Origin: Atkinsonella hypoxylon
Taxonomy: Eukaryota > Ascomycota > Sordariomycetes > Hypocreales > Clavicipitaceae
Assembly (NCBI GenBank): GCA_000729835.1
Contig: JFHB01000136.1
Location: 1 to 64,000, forward strand
Length of the DNA: 64,000 nt
Direction of reading: 5' to 3'
Position 1 is the stretch's first letter; every line of letters begins with the position of its first letter. A model generated the notes under the pieces. That model was not told the DNA's origin. It did not search any database and saw only the letters and a list, made by a program, of their open reading frames with translations. Shown here one piece after another: positions 48,701 through 60,251 of this stretch. The position numbers and the translations under genes were made by a program.

Positions 48701-49381
48701 CAAGGTCTCGTGAAGCAAATCCACAGGGGTGCAAGCCGCAAATTCAACGACCCGGTCTTGCGGCAGGAACTGGCAAAGGTTGTCCACCTGGATCTTGAGC
48801 GATCGCATCAGGTCCTGGATCCTTTTGTGAGTCGTCTCCTTTCCATTGAGCCACCATTTCTGATTGTTTTGTTCACGGCGAATTTGGACTTTGATGATAT
48901 AGTTGTGTCGGTCGGTGGGCTCTTTTTGAAGCTCGATCTCGATCGTTGCAGAGTCCTTGCCGTGCTTGACGAATTCCTTCACGGATCCAGCACGCCCGAG
49001 ATGTTTGGGACTATACCCGAGGCCAAGGCAGATGGCACAAACAAGGGAGCTTTTCCCCGTGCCATTTGGGCCGATAACCATGTTCAAGTGAGGGCCAGGG
49101 AAGAACTCTGCCTTTTCGTACGTGACAAAGTTTTCCACGGTGACACGGACAATGGCGCCAGGCTTGAAGGCCTTCATAACATCGCTGCCTGATGTGCCGC
49201 TCAGGTCTCTGCCACCCATACTTGAGGGGCCCGTATCTCCATCGCTTTCGGGTTCGGAGCCGAGTCGCCGTCGCTTTGGCAAGTCGACCGCTGGTGAGTC
49301 AGCGACATTTTGCGCATCGTCGCTTAATTTAGCGTCTTCCGTCTCGAATCGCCGTCGACGACGAGACGAAAGCTGCGGCAT
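45735..49381 (-). CDS. smc5: SMC5, structural maintenance of chromosomes protein 5
   Basis: ATPase arm of the SMC5/6 complex, needed for recombination repair and chromosome segregation. I propose five exons: 48092-49381, 47126-48016, 46991-47063, 46203-46929, 45735-46104, giving 1116 aa, normal for SMC5. Walker A GPNGTGKSS begins at Gly104. The SMC5-specific block CQFLPQDRVVEFA follows, then the first coiled coil, a hinge around exon 2, the second coiled coil, the ABC signature SGGERAVST and Walker B VVDEINQGMDP in exon 5. Two joins are uncertain. Intron 2 may begin at 47125 (GTTCGC) or, more canonically, at 47137 (GTGAAG). Intron 3 appears to be GC-AG (donor GCAAGT at 46990). An in-frame ATG at 49432 could extend the N-terminus by 17 residues. 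Confidence 0.93.
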
Positions 49382-49830
49382 GACGCCTTCGTGGTATGGG
49401 AGTCGTCGCTGAGCGACGAAACCAAATGCCATAAATGTCCAACTTGCCAACAAAGCTAAAACGGAGTGCTTGGTACTTCTAGTGACGCGTGAGCACGCGT
49501 TAATCCCCACCAGTCAGTCCCCAAAGGTATGTGGGTGGGGCAGGATCTACCTAGAAGCTACGGAGAACTCCACAATTACTGCAAGCCTCATAAATGTATG
49601 TACTAAGTTCAGCAAAGATGGAGTGACCACAAGTACACTATCAAAATACTCATCATATGTAAATAACAGGGTCCTGGACGCGCAACGAATATATGATTTG
49701 ACGACCGTCATGTTATTGACTGAATTTTCTGGACATGCTCACTTAGCGAAAGCCGGAGATAATTTAAGAAAAGAAAGAAAGGAAAGGAAAAAGAGAATAT
49801 AAATCCAATGTTTGAATTTGCCAAACGAGG

Positions 49831-49836
49831 AAAAAA
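49831..49836 (-). terminator. Pol III terminator of tRNA-Gly
   Basis: Six T residues on the minus strand start 14 nt after the tRNA-Gly 3' end. A TTTT is absent between, so this is the likely stop signal. Confidence 0.75.
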
Positions 49837-49849
49837 GAAGTTTTGTTCT

Positions 49850-49931
49850 TGCGTAATCTGGGAATCGAACCCAGGGCTCCCCGACGCTGCTCCGATGGCA
49901 ACGGAGAATTTTACCACTAAACCAATTACGC
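49850..49931 (-). tRNA. tRNA-Gly (GCC anticodon) with an 11-nt intron
   Basis: 82 nt as encoded. The acceptor stem GCGTAAT pairs perfectly with ATTACGC, discriminator A. The T arm CTGGG/CCCAG holds the TTCGATT loop. The anticodon GCC sits in the loop TTGCCAT. Removing TCGGAGCAGCG directly after A37, the canonical intron position, leaves 71 nt, the usual length of tRNA-Gly, with anticodon stem CTCCG/CGGGG (one G-U pair). In the precursor the intron's own CGGAG can pair with CTCCG even better. Minus strand. Confidence 0.93.
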
Positions 49932-52237
49932 TCGTGTTAGCGCTGATGGTCGAATGTAATTAAAGTTTGAATATGTTGCCATTGGGGCTGGTTGACTCCT
50001 CTTTACCCTGAACAGACGTCAACTCAATGCCAAGCCATTGGCCCAGGGACGACCCGTCTCAAAGATTAAGAGGCAGGTTAGTTAATGCTAACATCGCCAC
50101 TAACGACTCAGACTCAAGTGAGACGTCTGGTACCCAAAAACGCGGCAGCCCTAAATAGGATGTAGAAGGTTCATGGGAAGAGAACTGGACTAAAAACCCT
50201 CTAGGGTAGATAGCATGGGGATACAATGCTGGGTGTGTCTTGCCGAGATGCCAGCAGCCCTTACGTGTTCTTCTATATTAGATGCTTATTTCATTCTGAG
50301 CGAGCATTGAGAGCCAGGCCAGACGAGACGCAATATGACCGGATATGATAACCAGATAAGATACACATTTTCTTGGTGCCGAGGTGGCTTCAATCGTGCT
50401 CCGACAAGCATGTTCGCCAGTTGGAAACGCTTATTATCTAAGGTACATTGGTTGTACTCTACTCTGTATATCACACAAAGTTCACACGGTTAGCAGGTTG
50501 GGGTCATGGAATACATCCCTGTAATATCCTGTAATGCAAGGTCAATAGGGCAACAAGGGCGCTAAGATGACCCGTCTGGAGCCACCTTGGCACTACAGAT
50601 TTGGCAACGGACACACAGCCCAAGACGGCTTAGTCACTTGATCAATGCCCCACAATGGGCATTTGCCACGAGTCCACATCCCATCACTGCATCCCTTTAA
50701 AAATTCCAGTCTGAAGATTGATCTTAATTAAACCAGTGTGAACAGTATCAGCGCTCACACTCACTGGACGCGTCCTTGCCTGGTGCGAGAGTTGCGGGGC
50801 GGGAAGATCGTGCTTAATAGCATAATGCCACAACCAACAGAGTCGCAACGAACAAACTTACGGTCCAATATGAGGTAGACGGGCCGTAACCAGGACGATG
50901 TCTTTGTCTTTGTCTAACCTGAGTTACCTGTCTTTAGTTTCCTCGGACTCCATGATAGGACTGTCTACTTCCAGCCGGCGCTGGAATCCAGCCCCATTGT
51001 CAAACAAACCCCAAGGAAATTAAAGCGCCGCGGCTCCGTACTCCGAATTTATTCTTGGTCATCGGCCCGTTGTTGGAGCGATGAGGCTCATGCTTGCTCA
51101 GCTGTGATCTGTGATATGTGACTAGCTAGCTACCCTCATGAACCTGGAATGCGACTAGGCGCGTGTGATCAAAGCCTTTGTCGATTTGATTTCCTCTGGT
51201 TAGATTGAAGTCATGATCGTGAGGTAGCGCACCAAGTATCACAAGTAGCCGACAGCACTGGCATATTACGCCACGAGTCGACTCATGACTGATCCCTAGT
51301 ACCAGACATCCGAGGCGCTCATATCACGACCATATTACCACTTGGCCATATCCAAGCATCTCGATGATGTCGTTCTTCTGGACGATCTGTTGCCTCATAT
51401 GACATTTACAGCGAGCTTTTATACGTGCACTTGAGTGGTGGGAATTCGTGGGTGGTCTCTCCTGCAGCGCCGCCATTTGTCGCTGCTGGCAACTGGAATG
51501 CATCCGAATGGCCTCATGTACGTCTTGACCACTTCATCTGACAAGCCACCGACAATGCTGTCTGCACTGTCTCAGCTCATATGTTCTCTGGCTTCTCTCG
51601 CCCAAGTGCCTGTTTCTCCACCCCAGACCGACCGGCCAGCTGGCAGCTTCGTGCCATCAGATGCCAGTCACTTGTCAGAGTTTCACAGCCAATGCCAGCC
51701 AGTGGCCTCCCTTGCACTGGGTCGTCATTTGTCCATTTGCTCATTTGCACTTCAGATTCAAAACACTAGCCGCCACCACTATGTAAACATTACATTCCAG
51801 GTCTCTGGCCACTAGTCTTTGCTCTTGTTACGCCGCTTTTCCCCCTCCATGACCGTACTCATCTTTGACTCCTCTGCTCCTCTGCTCCTCTGCTCCTCCT
51901 GTGCAGCTTATGGTCTTGCCTTTGAACTTCCTCCTCATGTGTATTCGGCGCTTTGTGCTTTCCTGCCTGTCCTTCCTGCAAAAATCTCTCATGTTGTAGT
52001 CGTCCGGACTTGAATTTGACTTGCCCGTTCTACCTGCCGCTGCTCCTGCTTTGGTCTGTTTAAGGGTAGAGCTGTATTCTTTTGGTTCGCGTCTACTCTC
52101 ACCTTGGATTGTTCCACCTCACATTCTTATACACGACGTCGAAAATTACTACGCAAAACACGACCGCGACGCATTTAAGGCGAGAATAGCTTGACGAAAT
52201 ATTATGTGCTAATTTCTACCGTTACACCCACTTCAAA

Positions 52238-55200
52238 ATGGCGGATGCAATGGTTGCAAAGGTTCGCTCGCCCCTTGCTGAGACGACAAACCGCGTGAAC
52301 TCTCCATTTCCAGTGCTGGATCAACAAAGAGCCAAACCGCGCTACGATCAGACCGAAGTTACGTACGGTCCCAACAACAATCAAGTTTCACATGAACGCC
52401 CAGAATCTCGACAGGCCACGACCCTCCAAAATCTATCCATCAATAATTTAAACCAACCCCCAAAGACTGGCGAAGAGGACAAGCGCATGTCCCAAGCCTC
52501 GTATGCATCGACCTCGAGCAGCCGAAGCAAGAGGAATTACAAGACACACATAGGACCATGGCAACTGGGACGCACTTTGGGGAAAGGTTCATCGGCTCGC
52601 GTACGGCTATGTCGTCACAACATCACGAATCAGCTTGCTGCTGTCAAGATTGTGAACCGGCGTATGGCCTACCTTGTTCAAGATAGCTCGATGGCAGCTC
52701 TGAGCAAATGGGACAGTAATCTGCCGGATGAGGTCAATGGTGAGATGCGGGTACCCATGGCCATTGAACGTGAAGTTGCTATTCTCAAACTTATTGAACA
52801 CCCGAATATTATGAAACTCTATGACATATGGGAAAACCGTTCCGAAATGTAGGAAATCAAGACTGCCTTTGATGTTTTGCTTGTCGCGCTTCATGGTTGC
52901 TAACGCGCTGCCAGTTATCTTATTCTTGAGTACATCGACCAAGGAGACCTCTTCACCTTCATCAACTCTCGAGGGCGCCTCGGTGAAGAGCTGGCAATTT
53001 TCTTCTTCAGACAGATGATGAGCGCCATATCATACTGTCACTCATTCAACGTTTGTCACCGTGACTTGAAACCTGAGAATATCTTGATCACGGCAGATTT
53101 GCAAATAAAGATTGCCGACTTTGGTATGGCCGCTCTTCACCAAACTGCTACGCACCAGCTTGCCACAGCCTGCGGCAGTCCTCACTATGCTGCGCCGGAG
53201 CTACTCAAGAATAAACAGTACCGAGGAGATCGGGCTGACATCTGGAGCATGGGTGTTATCTTATATGCTATGCTATCCGCAACGCTTCCGTTCGACGACC
53301 CTGATCTGCGGCTGATGATGGCCAAAACGAAGAAAGGCCAGTATGAGATGCCCAAGTCCCTTAGCCCTGAGGCTGAGGATCTTATCAGACGCATGCTCCA
53401 AGTCAATCCTGATCGTAGGATCACAATGAAGGAAATCTGGCTGCATCCTCTTGTCCAAAAATACAGCTATCTTGATGACTTTGGAGACAACACGGGACAG
53501 TTGCCCGATACGAGAAAGGGCTTTCAATACTCTACAGTACCCCGAGAAGAGATTGATCCCCAGCTCCTCCGGCAGCTACGCTCGATGTGGCACATGTTCA
53601 GTGAACAAGACCTTGCCCTGAAACTGACATGTGAAGAGTAAGCTCACGCTTTTTGTACTTCGCAGGCTCACAATAATAACTTGATGACTAACATGTTTTC
53701 AATAGGGCTAACGACCAGAAGGCTTTTTATTGGTTGCTCTATAACTATCGGAATAAGCAGCTAGAAGACTTCAAACCTGAGTTAGCTCACTCAATGAGCG
53801 ACTATCATCATCTCAAACCTACGATCTGGAAGAAACACATATCTACTTGTCAATTCGAGAAGACACGAGCCGATGGCCATGGCCGCTCAGTTTCTCGCTT
53901 TACAGTCATCTCGACAGCTGCAGATACGGAGGCCGGCAGTTACGAACCTTATCGAGGTATGCGAGTGCTGCAAAAATGCGACTCTCGGGTCAGCCAAGCG
54001 AAAATTACTGTGCACCGGGACGGCCAAGTTGTTAGTACAACAACGGCCACTGTGCAACCTAATACAATGCGCAGCGGCTCAAATAGTCATCGGATGCGAG
54101 CTAATTCTACTCGAGCCTCACTTACCAGTCGTCCACAGTCCTCTCGAGGATCGCTCACGTCTTTGCAAAGTATCAGACAAGGAACCCTTCAAATACGAGC
54201 TCCTAGCCTTCGTCATAAGCGTGGCGTTGACTTCTCCCATATTCGCAAAAGGTCAAGCTCTGTTGGACCAGGTCAACGTCCCGTCGGTGGTAGAACGAGA
54301 TCTGGAATTTGCAATGGAAATGGACCTGCGCAGCGATCTTCTACTCTCGCAGCAAGATCACATAGTCCAGAGGTAACCAGAATGGCAGATGGAACTCTCC
54401 CCAAGGCTATCGGAGCCCCCATAAGCCGTGTTTCTCAGCACAGTGGCGTTTCAATGATGTTCAATGAGGAGCTACGTCATTTCAGCAATGGCATCGCCAA
54501 AGATTGCGATGCAGCTTTCAAAACTACTATTGTCGTTGACGATTCCGAATGTGATTCATCGACGACGGATAACGACGGGAGGAGGAGCTCCAATCCATAT
54601 ACTCTCTCTCTCGACAGCCCAGCAATGACTGTCTCACCAGTGACGGATGTTTCTACTTCATCCTGGCATAGTCGCCCTCTCCCTCCGCTGCCTAAAAATG
54701 CTAACCCGTGCAGTCAGCAAAGCAATCGGGAGAGACCCGTTGAACGGCCACTTTCCACGGATGACAATGCGCAACTTGAAAATTCTACAGAGCAAACCAG
54801 CAGGGTTGCTGTCCTCTTCCCCAAACAAGGAGATCGACGTATTATATCCGCTCCTGCATACAGCCATCCGTCTCGAAAATTATCTACGCTACCTTCGATC
54901 AACGAAAATGCTGGGGTTCACGGTGACGGAACACGTATTGTATCAGCCCCGCCACATAGTCCTATGAGAAAGGCAACTGAGAAAAACCATAGCATGGACT
55001 ACCTCAGCAAGGTCGAACGCACAATTCGTGTGGTGAATTCTCCTGCTCCTGGAGGCCCTGTAGTATCTCCAAGCCCTCTGAACATGCAAAATAGGACCGG
55101 TGGAGGTGGATTTGGACGCCGGCCTCACCGTAATACCGTGTTCAATAGTGGGGATGCCGATGATCACATCTACGACATAGTTGAAGGGCCCAAGAAGAAG

Positions 55201-56032
55201 AAGTCTTTGTGGTTTAATCGGGTGTCGAAAGCCGAGTCCAGCACGACGACATCTTCCACCGACGAAGCACGACGGGCAAGCGGCTCAACAACGTCAAAGA
55301 GAAACCGGTCAGATGATGACAGCGAGCCCGGCAAAAAGAGGAATTTCACATTCCCATTCTGGAAGAACAAAGGCAAAGAATCCACAATGACGATTCAAGG
55401 TAATTTGTTTTTTTCGGCTTCTTCCTCTGCAAGTAATGAAACTAACCACTTTGTAGAAAATGAGAAAACGCATGTGGCACAACAGATGGCGGTCCATCCA
55501 GTCGTCAAAAAGCGACGATCTTTGATACCATCATTGAATTCGGGCAGCACACGCAACATTGAAGTCAAACAAAATTGGCTCACCAGACTTTTTCGCGTGA
55601 AGCCATCAACCAGCTATCTCTGTATGACTCTGTCTAGCAAGAGAAGTCGTCAAGAAGTTGTCATTCTGCTGCGAGAATGGCGTCGATACGGAATGAGAAG
55701 CATACAAGTTGACAAGCAGCGCAACATCGTCTTTGGTAGACTGGGTGCTAAAAACTGTGAGTCTAGAGTCGACTTTTCAGGACGACAAAGTTGTGCTGAT
55801 CAACATGACAGACTTGAACTTGAAGGAAGTCGAATTTGCCGCTGAAGTCATGACGGTGATTGAGCATGGCAAGAAACAGCCACTGAGTATCGTTCGATTC
55901 ACTCAAGAGCGCGGTGCTGCAAGCAGCTTACACCGCATTGTTGAAACGATGAAGATTATGTTTGAAAGCAGACATCTTCTGGTCACAGATAAGAATAAAC
56001 AGAAGATGATGATCAAGACGCTGAACTCATAG
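52238..56032 (+). CDS. gin4: GIN4/HSL1/Nim1-type serine/threonine kinase
   Basis: Septin-associated kinase that couples bud-neck or septum organisation to the cell cycle. Five exons (52238-52848, 52915-53637, 53706-55399, 55457-55756, 55812-56032) give 1182 aa. The kinase domain spans about residues 109-395: Gly loop from Gly115, AVK with Lys137, HRD with Asp254, DFG with Asp272, then CGSPHYAAPE. A long Ser/Arg-rich middle contains proline-rich and basic stretches. The C-terminus (LREWRRYGMRSIQVDKQRN... to MMIKTLNS) is a KA1-like membrane/phospholipid-binding domain, typical of Gin4/Hsl1/Kcc4. Intron 3 is 57 nt and stop-free in frame. The last intron is needed to restore KN|YLNLKEVEFAAEV. The subfamily (Gin4 versus Hsl1) is inferred from the single-copy pattern in moulds. 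Confidence 0.94.
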
Positions 56033-57952
56033 CGCGATATTAACGAGCTATCTCAATGGCTACACACGAATCCTTTACGATTAGTACAAAGGCCAAATGC
56101 ATATTCCATCACTAATCGCTCTAATACACTGGCTCCACTATATGGCGAGCTGGCGATCTATGCACAGGCGGGAGATGTTGGGAAGAGCCCATAGCACAGG
56201 CTTCTGTGTTATGTCGACTGATAATACTACCTCTTGTTGGATCAATGAATTTATTTTGTTATGGCTGTTTTCGAGGACGAAAATCCGTTGTATCGACTGG
56301 ACCATTATATTATTTCAATTTTTCTTCTTCTTTTTTTCTTTTTGGTTTCAGGCGTTGGAGTATGGACTCTGTGAAGCAAACAAGACGAGAAAACCACGGG
56401 TGGACCACTACACGATACGCTATACTTTATTTTGTGCGATGGCGAGGTTCTGGTTAATGACTGGCCGAGTTTGGCTTTGCATGGCTATTTTTTCCAGGTG
56501 ATGAAGTGCGGGCTGGCTGTTCGTTTTTAACTGTCATTGTATGTAATTAGGGAGACGTTGGCGTCACTTCTCGGTGGAGGGGTATGCTTCTGTCGGTCTA
56601 AAATAAGAATATGGAACACAAGATATGAATGCAACCTGGTGTGCCGTTTATGCTAGCGATTGCCTTGCTCGGCAAGCGGTAATTCTGGTGTCGTACTACA
56701 CTTTACACAATATGCATGATGTCGGAGGTCATCTAGGTTGACAGCTGCCGAGTTTGGAAAAAGCCACATATCGAAACAAACATGGTTGTTTCCCATGTGT
56801 GAAGGTCCTCATGCAGTCAATTTGCATGCATGGCTGCAGGCATTGCCTACTTGGCCGGGCATTTGACGTGCAGCCATGAAGGGCACGGCAAGTCCAGGCA
56901 ATGATGAAACTCGAGCTGCGATGCACAAGACGGGAGTCCACTGATGCTGCTGTCAAGCTCCATAAGTATCTCGTAAAAGGCGGCGGGGGCTAGTGAGATA
57001 TTCGAGAAAGGAGAAACTGCAATTGGATCTGACTCCAAGCACAATCATCATGCATGCCAAGTCGAGGGAAGCATCGTCATGGCATGCGCCGGAAAGACTC
57101 GGGACCTTCCGCAGAGCCTTCCGCAGAGCCTTCCGCAGAGCCTTCCGCAGAGATCTCGTGGTGTGGGGCCGGATCACGATACGCAGCCTCGGCTGATCGG
57201 GTCGGGCGTGGGGGGATGTTGTTGCTTTGCCTATTAATTGGGTTGGAGGGAGAACTACCTAGGTAGGTAGTTATGAGCTACTCCGTAGATCATGTTTCCA
57301 CCGAACGAGACCATGTCGGTAGAATAGACAGCTGTGGTTTTATTGACTTCCGACTTGGTGAGCATATATGTTATGTATGTGGATGGGCCGCCTGGTCTCC
57401 GTCCACCCGAGCCAAGACCGCGTTGGCATTGGCATTGGCGTTGACGTTGTCGATTGAGTCTGGGGTTTTATATTAGTTTACGGCCCATCGCCTGGCATCT
57501 CATGATCGGATTGCATTGTCTTGTTGGCTGCATTCACGATGATGGGTGTGTTTTTTCGGGAACATTCCGAGTGGGAAGGAAGGTGGAGCTGGACCGGCCG
57601 CTCCTGCCTCCTGTGCCCGTTGACACGTGAAAGACTCGCAGATCCCCGGCAACCGCTGCCTCACGACCGCTGACAGCCGGTGACGAAGTCGGATACCGTT
57701 TCTGTCGTCACTCGGCAATTCTCGCTTCTTCCTCCCTTTACCTCATCCGCCTTTTTCTTCTCTTTTATCTTTTTTTGAGCAAAGCTACACGCCAGCGCTG
57801 CTTCTGCTTATCAAGCTTTGACAAGAAAACAGAGCTCTATTAAAATAATCAAAGATACTTCATTTGTCCTCTACGACTCCTCCTCTCATACTCTCTCTCT
57901 CCCCCCACTCCTCGGCTGTCTGGTTGTACAACATCCACACTTGACCATCACC
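56033..57952. other. Intergenic region upstream of malate synthase
   Basis: 1.9 kb holding the kinase 3' UTR and the malate synthase promoter. It includes a 12-bp tandem array (57105-57152), a palindrome cluster (57253-57272) and a C/T-rich leader (about 57,720-57,950) typical of strongly expressed fungal genes. Confidence 0.5.
57105..57152. repeat. 12-bp tandem repeat CCTTCCGCAGAG, four copies
   Basis: Four perfect tandem copies. The array lies about 800 bp upstream of the malate synthase start. A translation of it would repeat with period four residues, but no supported gene covers it. Confidence 0.9.
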
Positions 57953-60251
57953 ATGGCTGCCACCGACACTATTCTCCAGGGCGTTTCCGTCAACGGCAAG
58001 GTTGACGAAACTCATCGAAAGATTCTCACGCCTCAAGCTCTTGCTTTCCTCGCCCTCTTGCACCGCTCATTCAATGCCACGCGCAAGCAGCTGCTGGAGC
58101 GTCGCAAGATCCGCCAGTCCGAGATTGACCGAGGCGTCTTGCCCGACTTTTTGCCCGAGACAAAGCACATCCGTGAGAATCCTACCTGGAAGGGAGCTCC
58201 TCCTGCTCCTGGTCTGGTTGATCGCCGTGTTGAGATTACCGGCCCTACTGATAGGAAGATGGTGGTGAACGCTTTGAATGCTGATGTGTACACTTATATG
58301 GCTGATTTCGAAGGTGAGTTTGCGTTTGCCGCAACCAGGCAATTTCTTTCCCACTCGCTCGCATGCGAGAAAAAAAAAGAAAAAAAAAAAGAACGAAAAA
58401 AAGAAAGACCCATGGCGATGCTTTTCGTTAATCCAAAGACAAAATTTACGTCAATTGTCCCTTCATGTCATTGTCAATCCTATCTGTCACGGGCTAGTCT
58501 ACCGGGGCTGTTGGTTACAGCCGGTTTTGAGCTGACGACGGCAGCCCCGGACTTGATTCTCACAACTCGTTATAGAATTGGATGTAAACTGAATGGAGAC
58601 CCGGCGCTAACCCGTGTACCACGTAATGCAGACTCTAGTGCTCCCACGTGGGAGAATATGATCAATGGGCAGGTCAACCTGTACGATGCCAACCGCCGCC
58701 AAGTCGACTTCAAGCAGGGTCAGAAGGAGTACAAGCTTCGCACTGACAGGAAGCTGCCTACTCTGATTGTCCGTCCTCGAGGCTGGCATCTTGAGGAAAA
58801 GCATGTAACTATCGACGGCGAGCCTATTTCGGGGGGCCTCTTTGACTTTGGCTTGTACTTCTTCCACAATGCCTTTGAGCTTCAGCGTCGCGGCTATGGC
58901 CCGTACTTTTACCTTCCCAAGATGGAGTCCCACCTCGAGGCTCGTTTGTGGAACGATGTCTTCAACCTGGCCCAGGACTACATTGGCATGCCTCGCGGCA
59001 CCATCCGTGCTACTGTCTTGATCGAGACCATCCTCGCCGCTTTCGAGATGGACGAGATCATCTATGAGTTGCGCGACCACAGCTCAGGCCTCAACTGCGG
59101 TCGATGGGACTACATTTTCAGCACCATCAAGAAGTTCCGCCACAACCCCAACTTTGTTCTGCCTGACCGTTCGTGCGTTACCATGACTGTGCCCTTTATG
59201 GATGCATACGTCAAGCTTCTCATCCAGACTTGCCACAAGCGTGGAGTCCACGCCATGGGCGGCATGGCTGCTCAGATCCCCATCAAGGACGATAAGCAGG
59301 CCAACGACAAGGCAATGGAGAATGTCCGCGCCGACAAGCTGCGTGAAGTGCGCGCCGGCCACGATGGTACTTGGGTTGCTCACCCGGCCTTGGCCTCCAT
59401 CGCTACCGAAGTCTTCGACAAGCACATGCCCACGCCTAACCAGCTGTTTGTGCGCCGTGAGGATGTGCAAATTGGCCAAAATGACCTCCTGAACATGAAT
59501 GTTCCAGGCAGCATCACCGAAGACGGGATCAAAAAGAACCTGAACATTGGTCTGGGATACATGGAGGCCTGGATCCGTGGTGTTGGATGCGTGCCCATCA
59601 ACTATCTCATGTAAGTTCTCTCCATCATGATGAGTTGTAACACAGCAGCTTCCACGTGCAATGTGTGTTTGTGCTTCTCTTCACATGGTATCATACTGAC
59701 ATGATGGAAATTTGTCAGGGAGGATGCTGCCACTGCTGAAGTTTCTCGGTCCCAGCTGTGGCAATGGGTCAAGCACGGTGTGTCAACCACAGAGGGCAAG
59801 CGTGTCGACAAAGCATATACTCTCAAGCTTCTTAAAGAGTGCGCCGACGCTCTTGCCTCCAAGGCCCCCAAGGGCAACAAATACCATCTTGCCGCCCAGT
59901 ATTTTGCCAGCCAGGTCACTGGTGAAGATTATGCTGATTTCCTGACATCGTAAGTTTTGCCAGTGCTTTTCTTGGTATCAACCTCTACTTGCGCAGAGCA
60001 GAGCAGCAAAACATGGCACCCGGTCATCACTGCAAGTGTTTGGGCTGGTTTTTCCTCCCCCAGATTCCTGCTTTTCCACCCTCTCTGGGGCACGGTATAA
60101 CCAGCTAAGCTCTGTCACCGCTTTCACTTGCATCTGAACTCATCCCGTCACCGATGTTTTCTCCCGTTCATTGTGGCTAATTCCTTGACACAGACTGCTC
60201 TATAATGAAATCACACAGGTTGGCACGCCAAGGCCTGCGTCTAAATTGTAA
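57953..60251 (+). CDS. mls1: Malate synthase, peroxisomal/glyoxysomal
   Basis: Condenses glyoxylate with acetyl-CoA to malate in the glyoxylate cycle; needed for growth on acetate or fatty acids. Four exons (57953-58313, 58632-59610, 59719-59949, 60194-60251) give 542 aa. The family signature RDHSSGLNCGRWDYIF is intact, as are GLFDFGLYFFHNA and GYMEAWIRG. The last exon encodes 18 residues ending Ala-Ser-Lys-Leu, a canonical PTS1. Intron 1 (318 nt) is a multiple of three and stop-free despite long A-tracts, so genomic translation falsely adds 106 residues between ADFE and DSSAPTWEN. Intron 3 is 244 nt, unusually long for this window, and retention ends the protein at LTS before the SKL. The start ATG has the context CACCATGGC. 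Confidence 0.96.

Larger units (their letters stand above)
49382..52237. other. Divergent intergenic region, smc5 and gin4-like, with tRNA-Gly
   Basis: 2.9 kb between the two start codons. The tRNA-Gly gene lies at 49850-49931. Between about 49,935 and 51,400 I see no coding signal. The segment from about 51,800 to 52,237 is pyrimidine-rich and probably includes the leader of the kinase gene. Confidence 0.5.
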
